Assembly (NCBI GenBank): GCA_028698335.1
Contig: JAQVDP010000003.1
Location: 111,350-175,349, forward strand
Direction: 5' to 3'
DNA: 64,000 nt
DNA from: Nevskiales bacterium
GTDB lineage: Bacteria > Pseudomonadota > Gammaproteobacteria > Nevskiales > Nevskiaceae
In this document: in pieces, positions 28,283 through 36,761 of the stretch
Layout of the letters: every line of letters starts with the position of its first letter
How positions within the stretch are numbered: the first letter of the stretch is position 1
Position numbers and translations under genes: made by a program
Notes under the pieces: generated by a model
Seen by the model: the letters and a program-made list of their open reading frames with translations, nothing else
What the model was told of the DNA's origin: nothing
Databases searched by the model: none

Positions 28283-29044
28283 TCAGTAGTCGCGCTGCGG
28301 GCCCGAATAACGGTCTTCGCGTTCGAGCGCGAACGGCACTTCGCGCCCGACCAGTGCCTCGAGCATGCGCAGTTCGAGATCGGTGTGGTTCTTGAATGGC
28401 GCCGCGATGATCCGCCGGCCCTGTTCGGCGTCGCGCAGAACGTAGCGGGGTGCGTCGTGGTGACGTGAGCGGATGTCCTCCGCTATCCGCGGATCGTCGG
28501 CGGCGCTGATCCGGGTCTGTCCGTAGCAGGTGCAGACATAGCTGCGCTCCGCTGCGGATTCGGTATATACGCCGGTGCCGCGGATGCCGATGGTGACGGT
28601 CGGGGTGTTGATCTCGAGCATCTCGTCGCGGGGACCGAACACGGTCAGCATCGCACCGGTGACCAGACGGAAGAAGCGCTTGGCGGCGCGCGCCCCGGCA
28701 CTGGCGACTGCGCCGAGCTGCAGATCGGAGTGTTCGCGCAGGATCAGCGCATCCTGTCCGATCACGGCGACGATCGAGGCCCCGGCCCCGGTGCTGATCC
28801 GGTCGCTCGCGGTGATCACGGTGTCGGCGCGCGCGGCGCGGCCGTTGACGCGGACGTCACCCTGCATCTCGAAGATGGAGCGGCCTTCCGGGAGCTTCCC
28901 GGGAACCTTGCCGAACAGCGCCGCCGCGGTGTGCGCGCTCCAGCCGCAGCCGCCGACCAGCGCGCCCGACGCCAGCGCGCGCAGCAGCAGGCGGCGGCGC
29001 GGGTCGTCTTCGGACGCGGTCGCGCGAGTCCCGGTCGAGTCCAT
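28283..29044 (-). CDS. FecR-domain protein with Tat-like signal
   Basis: 253 aa from the ATG at 29044, with GGAGAAACC upstream. The N terminus DDPRRRLLLRALASGALVGG has an Arg-Arg pair before a hydrophobic stretch, which suggests Tat export. A cysteine (VGGC) follows and could be lipidated, though the lipobox is imperfect. The mature part has the FecR fold: VNGRAARADTVITASDRIST, AVIGQDALILREHSDLQLG, and EINTPTVTIGIRGTGVYTES (the TPTVTIGIRGT signature). No sigma factor or TonB receptor gene is adjacent, so it is not a classic FecI/FecR pair. It is divergent from a small outer-membrane barrel gene across 132 bp, and a joint cell-surface role is plausible. Confidence 0.85.
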   Translation of the reverse strand: MDSTGTRATASEDDPRRRLLLRALASGALVGGCGWSAHTAAALFGKVPGKLPEGRSIFEMQGDVRVNGRAARADTVITASDRISTGAGASIVAVIGQDALILREHSDLQLGAVASAGARAAKRFFRLVTGAMLTVFGPRDEMLEINTPTVTIGIRGTGVYTESAAERSYVCTCYGQTRISAADDPRIAEDIRSRHHDAPRYVLRDAEQGRRIIAAPFKNHTDLELRMLEALVGREVPFALEREDRYSGPQRDY

Positions 29045-29176
29045 CGGTTTCTCCGTCGAGGCCGTGACGCCGCCTGCCGGCGTGTCGGGCGATGCCGCAT
29101 CATGCGACAGTTGCGTACGCGGTGACAGCGGTCTGGCGCACAGTCCGCTGCGATCGCCTCCATTTGGGAGCGGTGC

Positions 29177-30055
29177 ATGATCGGTCGGAACAGGATGCGG
29201 CGAGGCGGGTGGTTGGCAATGTCGGCGCTGCTGGCCGTGGGCGCGATGGGGGCGACCGGCGCCGCCCGGGCCTGGGACGCGAACCTGCATGGCGAACTCG
29301 GCGTCGCCTACGACGACAACGTCGCCAATGTGCGCTCCGGTGGACCGGGTCGGGACGATCGCCGGCTGCAGGGCGCTGCCGATCTGCGTGTCTGGCTCAG
29401 GCCAGGTCCGCGTACCGCGCTGGTTCCGAGCGCCGGGGTGGAGTTCGCGGCTTTCGACCGGCACCGCGGACTGTCGCAGATCCGCGGTGCGGTGCAGTTG
29501 CGTGGACTCTACCGCCCCGGCGCCGCGTTCCTGACACCGACGTTGGCGCTGGACGTCGGCGCCGGCGCGGTCGAAACCGACCGCCGTCTGCGCGACGGTG
29601 GCGATGCGCGCGTGCGGGTGCAGGTGATGCAACAACTGACCACCCGGCTCTCGGCGCGGCTGTCATGGCAACAGCAGTGGCGTGACGGCGGCGTTGCCGT
29701 CTTCGATGTCTCGCAGCGATCGGCCGGGGCCGATTTCGACTGGCGTCCGGGGGACGCCTGGAGCCTGTATCTGGGGTATCGGCGGATCTGGGGCGATCTG
29801 GTGACGGTGGCACCGGCACCGTCGGCGGCGGCGCTCGCCGCGGCGCGGGCGGTTGCGGCCGACGACGTCTTCGACGGCGATACCGCCCTGCGCCTGGCGG
29901 CCCATGGCGACGTGGTGACGGTCGGCGCCAGCCGCATGTTTTCGCCGAACTGGTCGCTGGATCTGCACCTGCGCCATGCGGATGCCGGCGCCGACGATCT
30001 GGCGTCGCGCTATCGCCGCACGCAGTCGGTTCTGAGTGTCCTGTGGCGCTACTGA
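29177..30055 (+). CDS. Small outer-membrane beta-barrel protein
   Basis: 292 aa behind GGGAG. The signal peptide ends near GAARA (about residue 32), followed by WDANLHGELGVAYDDNVANV, a typical first strand of surface-protein-assembly and porin-like barrels. Alternating hydrophobic/polar strands continue to the end, including YLGYRRIWGDLV and SLDLHLRHADAG, and the protein closes with VLSVLWRY, an aromatic barrel-insertion signal. The size suggests about 12 strands. It is divergent from a FecR-domain protein gene. FecR-domain proteins and barrels of this type are sometimes paired in surface or adhesin export, but neither the substrate nor the family can be fixed from sequence alone. Confidence 0.75.
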   Translation: MIGRNRMRRGGWLAMSALLAVGAMGATGAARAWDANLHGELGVAYDDNVANVRSGGPGRDDRRLQGAADLRVWLRPGPRTALVPSAGVEFAAFDRHRGLSQIRGAVQLRGLYRPGAAFLTPTLALDVGAGAVETDRRLRDGGDARVRVQVMQQLTTRLSARLSWQQQWRDGGVAVFDVSQRSAGADFDWRPGDAWSLYLGYRRIWGDLVTVAPAPSAAALAAARAVAADDVFDGDTALRLAAHGDVVTVGASRMFSPNWSLDLHLRHADAGADDLASRYRRTQSVLSVLWRY

Positions 30056-30207
30056 GGCCGGTCCGCTCCGTGCCGGGCTGTTCCGGTGGGGCGGGGCGAA
30101 GGTTCATTTCCGACACCGGGCACCGGCAAGGGGGCATCGGAACCCGCGGCAGATGGCGTTATCCTGAAAGTCTGCCGCCTTGAAGCGGCGACCGGAGAGG
30201 AACAGTG

Positions 30208-32268
30208 ATGGTGATGACGAGCTGGCGCAACTGGGGGGCGGGACTGCTGCTCGTGGCGGCCGCGAGCCTGCCGGCGCGGGCGGCCGAGGGCATGTGGACG
30301 CTGGACAACCTGCCGCTCGGTCCGCTGAAGGCGCAGTACGACTTCGAACCGGACCAGGCCTGGATCGACCATGTGATGCACGCGTCGGTGCGCCTGGCCA
30401 GCGGTTGCTCCGGGTCATTCGTATCGGACGACGGGCTGGTCCTGACCAATGCGCACTGCGTGCTGGATTGCGTCCACGAGCTGTCGGACGACGCGCAGGA
30501 TCTGGTCAACGAGGGGTTCGTCGCACGCAAGCGTGACGCTGAAGCCAAATGTCCGGCCGAAGAGGTCAATCAGCTCGAAGCCATCACCGATGTCACCGCG
30601 CAGGTCGAAACGGCGACCGAAGGCCTGGAAGGCGAGGCGTTCGTCGACGCGCGCAATGCGGTGATCGGCGACATCGAGTCGGCCTGTATCGGGGACCAGG
30701 CCGGACGCCGCCGCTGCGATGTCGTCGAGCTCTATAACGGCGGGCTGTATCACCTGTACCGCTACCGCCGGTATCAGGATGTGCGTCTGGTGTTCTCGCC
30801 CGAATATCGGGCAGGATTCTTCGGCGGCGATCCGGACAACTTCAACTTTCCGCGCTACAACCTCGACATCGGCCTGCTGCGGGTCTACGAGGATGGCCGA
30901 CCGATTGATGTGGCCGATCGGTTCCGGATCAACCGCAAGGGCGCCAGGCCGGGCGAACTGACGATGGTGACCGGACATCCGGGCCGCACCGAACGCCAGC
31001 TGACGGTGGCGCAGCTCGAGCGGGTGCGGGACGTCGACCTGATCGATACGCTGGCCTATTACTCGGAGCGCCGCGCGCTGCTGTGGCAGTACAGCCGGCA
31101 AGGTGAATCGGCCGCGCGGCGGGCGCAGGCGGATCTGACCTTCACCGAGAACTCGCTCAAGGTGTTCAAGGGGCAGTTGCAGGCGCTGCTGCAACCGGAG
31201 CTGATCGAGCGCAAGCGGCAGGAGGAGCTGGCGCTGCGCGAGTCGGCAGGCGATCTCGAATCCGATCCGTGGGCGGCGATCGCTGATGCCCAGAACGCCT
31301 ATCGCGAGCTGCGCGATCCCTATGTCCTGGTCGAGCGGCGGCGGGGATTCTATTCGACCTACTTCTCGATGGCCCGTGGTCTGGTCCGGGCGGCCGACGA
31401 GCGCGCCAAGCCCAATGCCGAGCGACTGCCCGAATACCAGGATGCTTCGTTGCCGCGGCTGGAGCAGACGCTGATGTCGTCGGCGCCGATCGATCCCGAC
31501 TATGAGGCCACCAAGCTGGCGTGGTCCCTGACCAAGCTGCGCGAGCTGCTGGGGCCGGACGATCCGTTGGTGAAGCTGGTGCTCGGACGCGAGTCACCGG
31601 AAATCGTGGCGCAACGCCTGGTCGAGGGCACTGCGCTGGGGGATGTCGCCGAGCGCCGCCGGCTGTGGGAAGGCGGCGTGCCCGCCGTGGCTCAGTCGAA
31701 GGACCCCTTCATCCAGCTGGCGCGGGCGATCGACCGGGTGTCGCGTGATCTGCGTACGCGCTACGAGGCGGAGGTCGAGTCGGTCGAGACGCGCAATCAG
31801 GCGATCATCGCCAGACTGCGCTTCGAAAAGTACGGGACGTCGATCTACCCCGACGCGACGTTCACGCTGCGCCTCTCGTACGGCGAGGTCAAAGGCTGGG
31901 TCGAGAACGGCCAGACGGTCGAGCCGATGACGACGCTTGGGGGTGCCTTCGAGCGCGCCACCGGCGTCGATCCCTTCGCGTTGCCGCAGTCGTGGCTGAG
32001 CCGGAAGAAGGCGCTGGATCTGGATGTGCCGTTCAACTTCGTCACCACCAACGACATCATCGGCGGCAACTCCGGCAGCCCGGTGATCAACCGCAAGGCC
32101 GAGGTGGTGGGCGTGGCCTTCGACGGCAACATCCACTCGCTCGGCGGCGCGTTCTGGTTCGACGAAACCCTCAACCGCTGCGTGGCGGTGCACAGCGGCG
32201 CCATCATCGAGCTGCTCGACGAGGTCTACGAGGCGCCGGCGCTGGTCAAGGAGCTGCAGCGCCGCTGA
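30208..32268 (+). CDS. S46-family dipeptidyl-peptidase (DPP7-like)
   Basis: 686 aa from the ATG at 30208; a GTG one codon earlier shares the same GGAGAGG. The signal peptide ends near SLPARA (25). The chymotrypsin-like halves carry LVLTNAHCVLDC (His83) and GGNSGSPVINRKAEVVGVAF (nucleophile Ser622), separated by the long helical insertion that makes S46 enzymes exopeptidases. They release dipeptides in the periplasm. The residue 18 positions after the serine is glycine (FDGN); in characterised members glycine there goes with hydrophobic P1 preference (DPP7) and arginine with acidic preference (DPP11). DPP7-type specificity is therefore inferred. Single gene, convergent with the propeller lipoprotein gene. 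Confidence 0.9.
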   Translation: MVMTSWRNWGAGLLLVAAASLPARAAEGMWTLDNLPLGPLKAQYDFEPDQAWIDHVMHASVRLASGCSGSFVSDDGLVLTNAHCVLDCVHELSDDAQDLVNEGFVARKRDAEAKCPAEEVNQLEAITDVTAQVETATEGLEGEAFVDARNAVIGDIESACIGDQAGRRRCDVVELYNGGLYHLYRYRRYQDVRLVFSPEYRAGFFGGDPDNFNFPRYNLDIGLLRVYEDGRPIDVADRFRINRKGARPGELTMVTGHPGRTERQLTVAQLERVRDVDLIDTLAYYSERRALLWQYSRQGESAARRAQADLTFTENSLKVFKGQLQALLQPELIERKRQEELALRESAGDLESDPWAAIADAQNAYRELRDPYVLVERRRGFYSTYFSMARGLVRAADERAKPNAERLPEYQDASLPRLEQTLMSSAPIDPDYEATKLAWSLTKLRELLGPDDPLVKLVLGRESPEIVAQRLVEGTALGDVAERRRLWEGGVPAVAQSKDPFIQLARAIDRVSRDLRTRYEAEVESVETRNQAIIARLRFEKYGTSIYPDATFTLRLSYGEVKGWVENGQTVEPMTTLGGAFERATGVDPFALPQSWLSRKKALDLDVPFNFVTTNDIIGGNSGSPVINRKAEVVGVAFDGNIHSLGGAFWFDETLNRCVAVHSGAIIELLDEVYEAPALVKELQRR

Positions 32269-32277
32269 AGTCCGGGA

Positions 32278-33267
32278 TCAGCGCGCCGGGTTGCGCCGGA
32301 ACACGGACAGGGCGTTGCCGACGTTCGAGCCGGTGTCGCCGATGATGCCTTTCTCGGTGACGAGAATGTCGTCGGGCGCGAACAGCGGCGGCTGCCCGAG
32401 CCGCGCCTGTGACGGAAAGCTGAAGGTCAGCGGGGCGGTATTGGCGACGACGGCGCCGCTCGGGTCGATCAGCGCGATCTGGCCGGTGGCGTACCAGGTG
32501 GCCAGAACGTATTCGCCGATCAGGCTGAAGTCGTCGGGCACGCTGATGAATGAAGCCAGCTGGGCGCTGGCGCCGGGAGTGCCGTCCGCCGCGATCTCGA
32601 TCGTGCGGATTTCGCCGAGACTGCCGGCGCCGGTATTGCTGACGTAGAGCGTGCGACCGCGCCGCTGCAGACCGTTGGGGCCGAGCAGTCCGTCGCTGTA
32701 CCAGTCGCTCTGTTCGAGCACTTTGTAGGGATCGTCCGGGTCGAGCGTCAGCCGCACGATCTTCGGGTCCGGCAGGGCTCCGATCGCGATCGGGCCATTG
32801 ACCAGATACAGGTCGCCGTCCGGGCCGTCGACCAGCCCGTTCGGGGCGGCCAGGCCGAGATCGTGGATCGGCTGCAGCAGGCCGCCGATTTCGAGCGGGC
32901 CGGCGTAGAGCCATCCGTCGAAGCAGTTGGCGTAGAGCACGTTGCCGCGGATCGCCAGGCCGGTGAAGTTGCAGGTGCTCTCATAGAGCGCGTAAGCGAC
33001 GAGGGTATCGTTCTCGCGTACGACTTCGAAGACGTTGAGCCCGCTGGACACGAACAGGCGGCCGGATGCCGAGAACAGCAGATTCTCGGCATCCGGAATC
33101 GTCAGCAGCTTGCTGGACGAACCGCACTGGCTGTCGACGCAGAGGGTGGTCGGGTCGACCGGTGACTGCGGTGGCGCGCGGTTGTCGCCGTCGCTGCCGG
33201 AGCCGCACGCGCCCAGCGTGAGCGCGGCGGCAACCAGGAGAGGGGCGACTCGGCGCGCCGGCATCAT
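32278..33267 (-). CDS. Propeller-type lipoprotein (SMP-30/NHL-like)
   Basis: 329 aa. The ATG at 33267 shares one base with the thiolase stop (TGATG), so the two genes are coupled. A longer frame through the thiolase region is a shadow. The signal peptide ends LTLGACGSG, a clear lipobox. The mature part has repeated strand pairs such as SASGRLFVSSGLNVFEV, IRGNVLYANCFDGWLYAG, PDGDLYLVNGPIAIG and RRGRTLYVSNTGAGSLGEI, like an SMP-30/gluconolactonase or NHL beta-propeller. No lactonase metal site could be confirmed. It probably sits on the periplasmic side of a membrane. Why it is coupled to a thiolase gene is unclear. Confidence 0.8.
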   Translation of the reverse strand: MMPARRVAPLLVAAALTLGACGSGSDGDNRAPPQSPVDPTTLCVDSQCGSSSKLLTIPDAENLLFSASGRLFVSSGLNVFEVVRENDTLVAYALYESTCNFTGLAIRGNVLYANCFDGWLYAGPLEIGGLLQPIHDLGLAAPNGLVDGPDGDLYLVNGPIAIGALPDPKIVRLTLDPDDPYKVLEQSDWYSDGLLGPNGLQRRGRTLYVSNTGAGSLGEIRTIEIAADGTPGASAQLASFISVPDDFSLIGEYVLATWYATGQIALIDPSGAVVANTAPLTFSFPSQARLGQPPLFAPDDILVTEKGIIGDTGSNVGNALSVFRRNPAR

Positions 33268-34454
33268 CAGAGCATTTCCACGGCCAGGGCCACGGCCTCG
33301 CCGCCGCCGATGCACAGCGACGCGACGCCCCGGCGGCCGCCGGTCTTCTTCAGCGCGCCGAGCAGGGTGGCGGTGATGCGGGCGCCCGACGCGCCGATCG
33401 GATGGCCCAGCGCGCAGGCGCCGCCGTGCACGTTGACCTTCTCGTGCGGCAGCTTGTGTTCCTTCATCGCGGCCATGGCGACCACCGCGAAGGCTTCGTT
33501 GATTTCCCACAGGTCGACTTCGGCAGCGGTCCAGCCGGCCTTGGCCAGCACATCCGCGATCGCCTGCACCGGTGCGACCGGGAATTCCGACGGCAGGCGC
33601 GCATGCGTCGAATGCGCGACGATCCGCGCCAGCGGCGTCGCGCCGCGTCGTTCGGCTTCCGACAGCGGCATCAGGACCAGCGCGGCGGCGCCGTCGGAAA
33701 TCGAGCTGGCGTTGGCTGCGGTGATGGTGCCGTCCTTCTTGAACGCAGGGCGCAGCGTCGGAATCTTGTCCGGGCGGCCCTTGAAGGGCTGCTCGTCGCG
33801 CTCGATCCGCTCGCTGCCGGTCCGCGTGGTGATCTCGATCGGGGCGATTTCGAATGCGAAGCTGCCGTCCTCGTTGGCGAGCTTGGCGCGCTCCAGCGAC
33901 GCGATCGCGAACGCGTCCTGCTGCTCGCGGGTGAAGCCGTACTGCTCGGCGGTGCGTTCGGCGAACACACCCATCGGCGTGCGCTTCTCGTAGGCGTCCT
34001 CGAGGCCGTCCAGTGCCATGTGATCGAGCAGTTCGCTGTGGCCATAGCGGTATCCGCTGCGGCCCTTGAGCATCAGGTACGGCGCATTGGTCATGCTTTC
34101 CATGCCGCCAGCGACCATGATGCGCGCGCTGCCGGCCCTGATCAGGTCGTGCGCCAGCATTGCGGCCTTCATGCCCGAGCCGCACATCTTGTTGACGGTC
34201 AGCGCACCGGCCGAATCCGGCAGGCCGGCGCCACGGGCGGCCTGGCGTGCCGGAGCCTGCCCGAGTCCGGCCGGCAGGCAGCAGCCCATGATGACTTCCT
34301 CGACCTCGCTGCCGCTCAGGCCGCTGCGTTCCACCGCGGCCTTGATCGCGGTCGCGCCCAGCTGCGGAGCGCTGACGCCCGACAGCATCCCGAGCATGCC
34401 GCCCATCGGCGTGCGGGTCGCGGCGGTGATGACAATGGGATCGTTCTGGCTCAT
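33267..34454 (-). CDS. Acetyl-CoA acetyltransferase (thiolase)
   Basis: 395 aa, the normal thiolase length. It catalyses thiolytic cleavage or condensation of 3-ketoacyl-CoA/acetyl-CoA in fatty-acid breakdown or ketone-body/PHB metabolism. The nucleophilic cysteine is in TVNKMCGSGMKAAM, the catalytic histidine in ALGHPIGASGARI, and the second cysteine in CIGGGEAVALAVEML. The sequence resembles the acetoacetyl-CoA thiolase (AtoB/PhaA) group more than FadA, but I cannot separate them reliably. It precedes the propeller lipoprotein gene with a one-base overlap and is divergent from the amino-acid dehydrogenase gene at 34565. Confidence 0.93.
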   Translation of the reverse strand: MSQNDPIVITAATRTPMGGMLGMLSGVSAPQLGATAIKAAVERSGLSGSEVEEVIMGCCLPAGLGQAPARQAARGAGLPDSAGALTVNKMCGSGMKAAMLAHDLIRAGSARIMVAGGMESMTNAPYLMLKGRSGYRYGHSELLDHMALDGLEDAYEKRTPMGVFAERTAEQYGFTREQQDAFAIASLERAKLANEDGSFAFEIAPIEITTRTGSERIERDEQPFKGRPDKIPTLRPAFKKDGTITAANASSISDGAAALVLMPLSEAERRGATPLARIVAHSTHARLPSEFPVAPVQAIADVLAKAGWTAAEVDLWEINEAFAVVAMAAMKEHKLPHEKVNVHGGACALGHPIGASGARITATLLGALKKTGGRRGVASLCIGGGEAVALAVEML

Positions 34455-34564
34455 GGCAATCGGGCTCCGGTTGGGGGGATGGGTCGGAAAGCCGCATTAT
34501 CGCATCGTCCGGTCGATACAATAGCCACCCGTATGGACAGCTCGGCCGTGGTGCCGGAGGCGGA

Positions 34565-35617
34565 ATGTCGGTTTTTGCCCATCCTGAGTTCGACCACCAC
34601 GAAGCCGTGGTCTACTGCCACGATGCGCGCAGCGGGCTGCGCGGCATCATCGCCGTGCACGATACGCACCTCGGCAAGGCGCTCGGCGGCTGCCGGATGT
34701 GGCCGTACCCGGGCGAAGCCGAGGCCCTGACCGACGTCCTGCGCCTGGCACGCGGCATGACCTACAAGGCGGCGCTCGCGGACCTGCCGCAAGGGGGCGG
34801 CAAGTCGGTGATCATCGGCGATCCGCGCGCGGACAAGACCCCGGACCTGATCCGCGCGATGGGGCGTGCCATCGACCGTCTCGGCGGGGTCTACGTCGTC
34901 GCCGAGGATTCCGGAACCAGCGTGCAGGACATGCGCCTGATGGCGGAGGTCACGTCGCATGTCGGCGGCCTTGCCGACGCCGCGGCGCAGGCCGCCGGGC
35001 GTACCGGCGATCCGTCTCCGGCGACGGCGTTCGGCGTGTTCGTCGGCATCCAGGCGGCGGTTCGCTTTCAGCTCGGACGCGAGGATCTGTCGGGCGTGCG
35101 CGTCGCCGTGCAGGGCCTCGGCAACGTCGGCTACCGGCTGTGCCGTCATCTCAGCGAGGCCGGCGCGCGGTTGTGGGTGACCGATCTGTATGCGCCGGCA
35201 GTCGAGCGCTGCGTGCGCCAGTTCAACGCCACCGCCGTCGGCATGGACCAGATCGCCGCGCTCGATGTGGATGTCTATGCCCCCTGTGCGCTCGGCGCCG
35301 TGCTCAACGACCGGACGATTCCGCAGATCCGTGCCAGGGTGGTGGCCGGCGCGGCGAACAATCAGCTGTCGGAACCCCGCCACGACCGCGCCCTGCAGGA
35401 GCGCGGCATCCTCTATGCCCCGGACTACTGCATCAACGCCGGCGGCATCATCGACATCTACTACGAAGGTCCGGATTACGATGCGGCGGTCGTTGACCGC
35501 CATCTGCGGCGGATCGGCACGACGCTGACCGCGATCTTCGAACGTGCCCGCGATCAGGGGCGGCCCACCGGCGAGATCGCCGACCGCATGGCCGAAGAAC
35601 GATTCAGACCGTCATGA
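34565..35617 (+). CDS. Leucine/valine-type amino-acid dehydrogenase
   Basis: 350 aa behind GGAGG. It belongs to the Glu/Leu/Phe/Val dehydrogenase family, which deaminates a branched-chain or aromatic amino acid to the 2-oxo acid with NAD+. The substrate lysines are in GGCRMWPY...MTYKAALADLP and GGGKSVIIGDP, and the acidic VAEDSGTSVQDM loop follows. The Rossmann motif is VAVQGLGNVGYRL, and AGAANNQLSE and DYCINAGGIIDIYYE are typical of leucine dehydrogenases. It supplies branched-chain oxo acids for catabolism to acyl-CoA. The next gene, pncC, starts inside its stop codon (ATGA overlap), so the genes are translationally coupled. Confidence 0.9.
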   Translation: MSVFAHPEFDHHEAVVYCHDARSGLRGIIAVHDTHLGKALGGCRMWPYPGEAEALTDVLRLARGMTYKAALADLPQGGGKSVIIGDPRADKTPDLIRAMGRAIDRLGGVYVVAEDSGTSVQDMRLMAEVTSHVGGLADAAAQAAGRTGDPSPATAFGVFVGIQAAVRFQLGREDLSGVRVAVQGLGNVGYRLCRHLSEAGARLWVTDLYAPAVERCVRQFNATAVGMDQIAALDVDVYAPCALGAVLNDRTIPQIRARVVAGAANNQLSEPRHDRALQERGILYAPDYCINAGGIIDIYYEGPDYDAAVVDRHLRRIGTTLTAIFERARDQGRPTGEIADRMAEERFRPS

Positions 35618-36150
35618 ACGACGCCGTCGATCCCGCGCACCTGGTCGAAGCGATTGCCGAACGGCTGCTGTCCCGCGGGGAGATGCTCGCGGTGGCGGAG
35701 TCCTGCACCGGCGGTCTGATCGCCAAGCAGCTGACCGATCTGGCGGGGTCGTCGGCGTGGTTCGAACGCGGCGTGGTGACGTATTCGAATCAGGCCAAGT
35801 CCGACCTGCTCGCGGTGCCCGCCGCGGTGCTCGAGCATCACGGCGCGGTCAGCGAGGCGGTGGCGATGGCGATGGCCGGCGGGCTGCTGATGCGGGCGCC
35901 GGTGCAGTGGGCGCTCGCGGTGACCGGCATCGCCGGGCCGAGCGGAGGCACGGCCGACAAGCCTGTCGGCACGGTATGGATGGCGTGGGCGCGGCGGCTC
36001 GGCGAACCCGGCCAGGCGGCGCCGACACGTGTCGAAACGGTGTGCCGGGTTTTCTCCGGCGATCGGCAACAAGTCCGCGAACAGACGCTGCGAGTGGTGC
36101 TCGAGGGCTTGTTGCAGCGGCTTCAGGCGGCGCCGGACGCGGTGGCCTGA
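35614..36150 (+). CDS. pncC: Nicotinamide-nucleotide amidohydrolase PncC (CinA C-terminal domain)
   Basis: 178 aa, the stand-alone CinA C-terminal enzyme. It hydrolyses NMN to nicotinate mononucleotide in pyridine-nucleotide recycling in the cytosol. Family motifs are AVAESCTGGLIAKQLTDL (with the catalytic serine), GVVTYSNQAKSDLL, and TGIAGPSGGTADKPVGTVWM. It overlaps the upstream dehydrogenase by four bases (ATGA) and is followed 5 bp later by thpR. The pncC-recA neighbourhood is a known gammaproteobacterial arrangement (ygaD-recA in E. coli), here interrupted by thpR and an esterase gene. Confidence 0.93.
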   Translation: MNDAVDPAHLVEAIAERLLSRGEMLAVAESCTGGLIAKQLTDLAGSSAWFERGVVTYSNQAKSDLLAVPAAVLEHHGAVSEAVAMAMAGGLLMRAPVQWALAVTGIAGPSGGTADKPVGTVWMAWARRLGEPGQAAPTRVETVCRVFSGDRQQVREQTLRVVLEGLLQRLQAAPDAVA

Positions 36151-36155
36151 GTCGG

Positions 36156-36749
36156 ATGGCGAGTGCGCTCAATCGCCTGTTCTTTGCGCTGTGGCCGGAC
36201 GATGGCGTACGCGAGGCGGCAGCTGCAGCGGCTCGCGGCATCCGCATCCGCATGCCCCCCGGCGGGCACCCGACCCCGGTCGGGCAGTATCACGTGACGC
36301 TGGCGTTTCTCGGCAGTGCCGTGTCGGCGGAGCAGGAAGCGGCCGTTCGTCAGGCCGCCAGCCTGATCAGGTCGCCGCCGTTCGCGTGGACACTGGACCA
36401 TGCCGGCAGCTTCCGTTCGGGGCGGCGGATGCCGTGGTGGCTGGGTGCCCGCGCGGTGCCCCCGGAGCTGACGCTGTTGCATGAGCGCCTGCGCCAGACG
36501 GTGCAGTCGGTCGGGATCGGCGTCGAGCGTGGCCGTTTCGTGCCGCATCTGACGATCCAGCGCGGGGCCGATCAGGCATTGCCGCAAACGCCGATCGCAT
36601 CGATCCCCTGGTCGGTGCGCGAATTCGTGCTCGTGCGCAGTCGTCTGGATCATCGGCCGCCGGACTATCAGATTCTCGCGCGCTGGCCGCTTTCCGGACC
36701 GCCGCAGGCGGGGCGGGCCGCGCCGCCGGATCAGCTGTCGCTGTGGTGA
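36156..36749 (+). CDS. thpR: RNA 2',3'-cyclic phosphodiesterase ThpR
   Basis: 197 aa from the ATG at 36156, directly after pncC; the much longer frame upstream is a shadow. This 2H-phosphoesterase opens 2',3'-cyclic phosphates at RNA ends. Both catalytic HxT motifs are present: QYHVTLAFLG (His46) and PHLTIQRG (His131). The opening RLFFALWPDD and the closing YQILARWPL are also typical. The C-terminal extension GPPQAGRAAPPDQLSLW is proline-rich and dispensable-looking. The rightward operon dehydrogenase-pncC-thpR ends here, 12 bp from the convergent esterase gene. Confidence 0.92.
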   Translation: MASALNRLFFALWPDDGVREAAAAAARGIRIRMPPGGHPTPVGQYHVTLAFLGSAVSAEQEAAVRQAASLIRSPPFAWTLDHAGSFRSGRRMPWWLGARAVPPELTLLHERLRQTVQSVGIGVERGRFVPHLTIQRGADQALPQTPIASIPWSVREFVLVRSRLDHRPPDYQILARWPLSGPPQAGRAAPPDQLSLW

Positions 36750-36761
36750 GCCGTCCCGTCT

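Noticed and set aside
32278..34521. 747-aa minus-strand ORF
   Set aside because: Its first 418 or so residues are the wrong frame of the thiolase gene. Only the last 329 residues form a real lipoprotein gene, starting at 33267.
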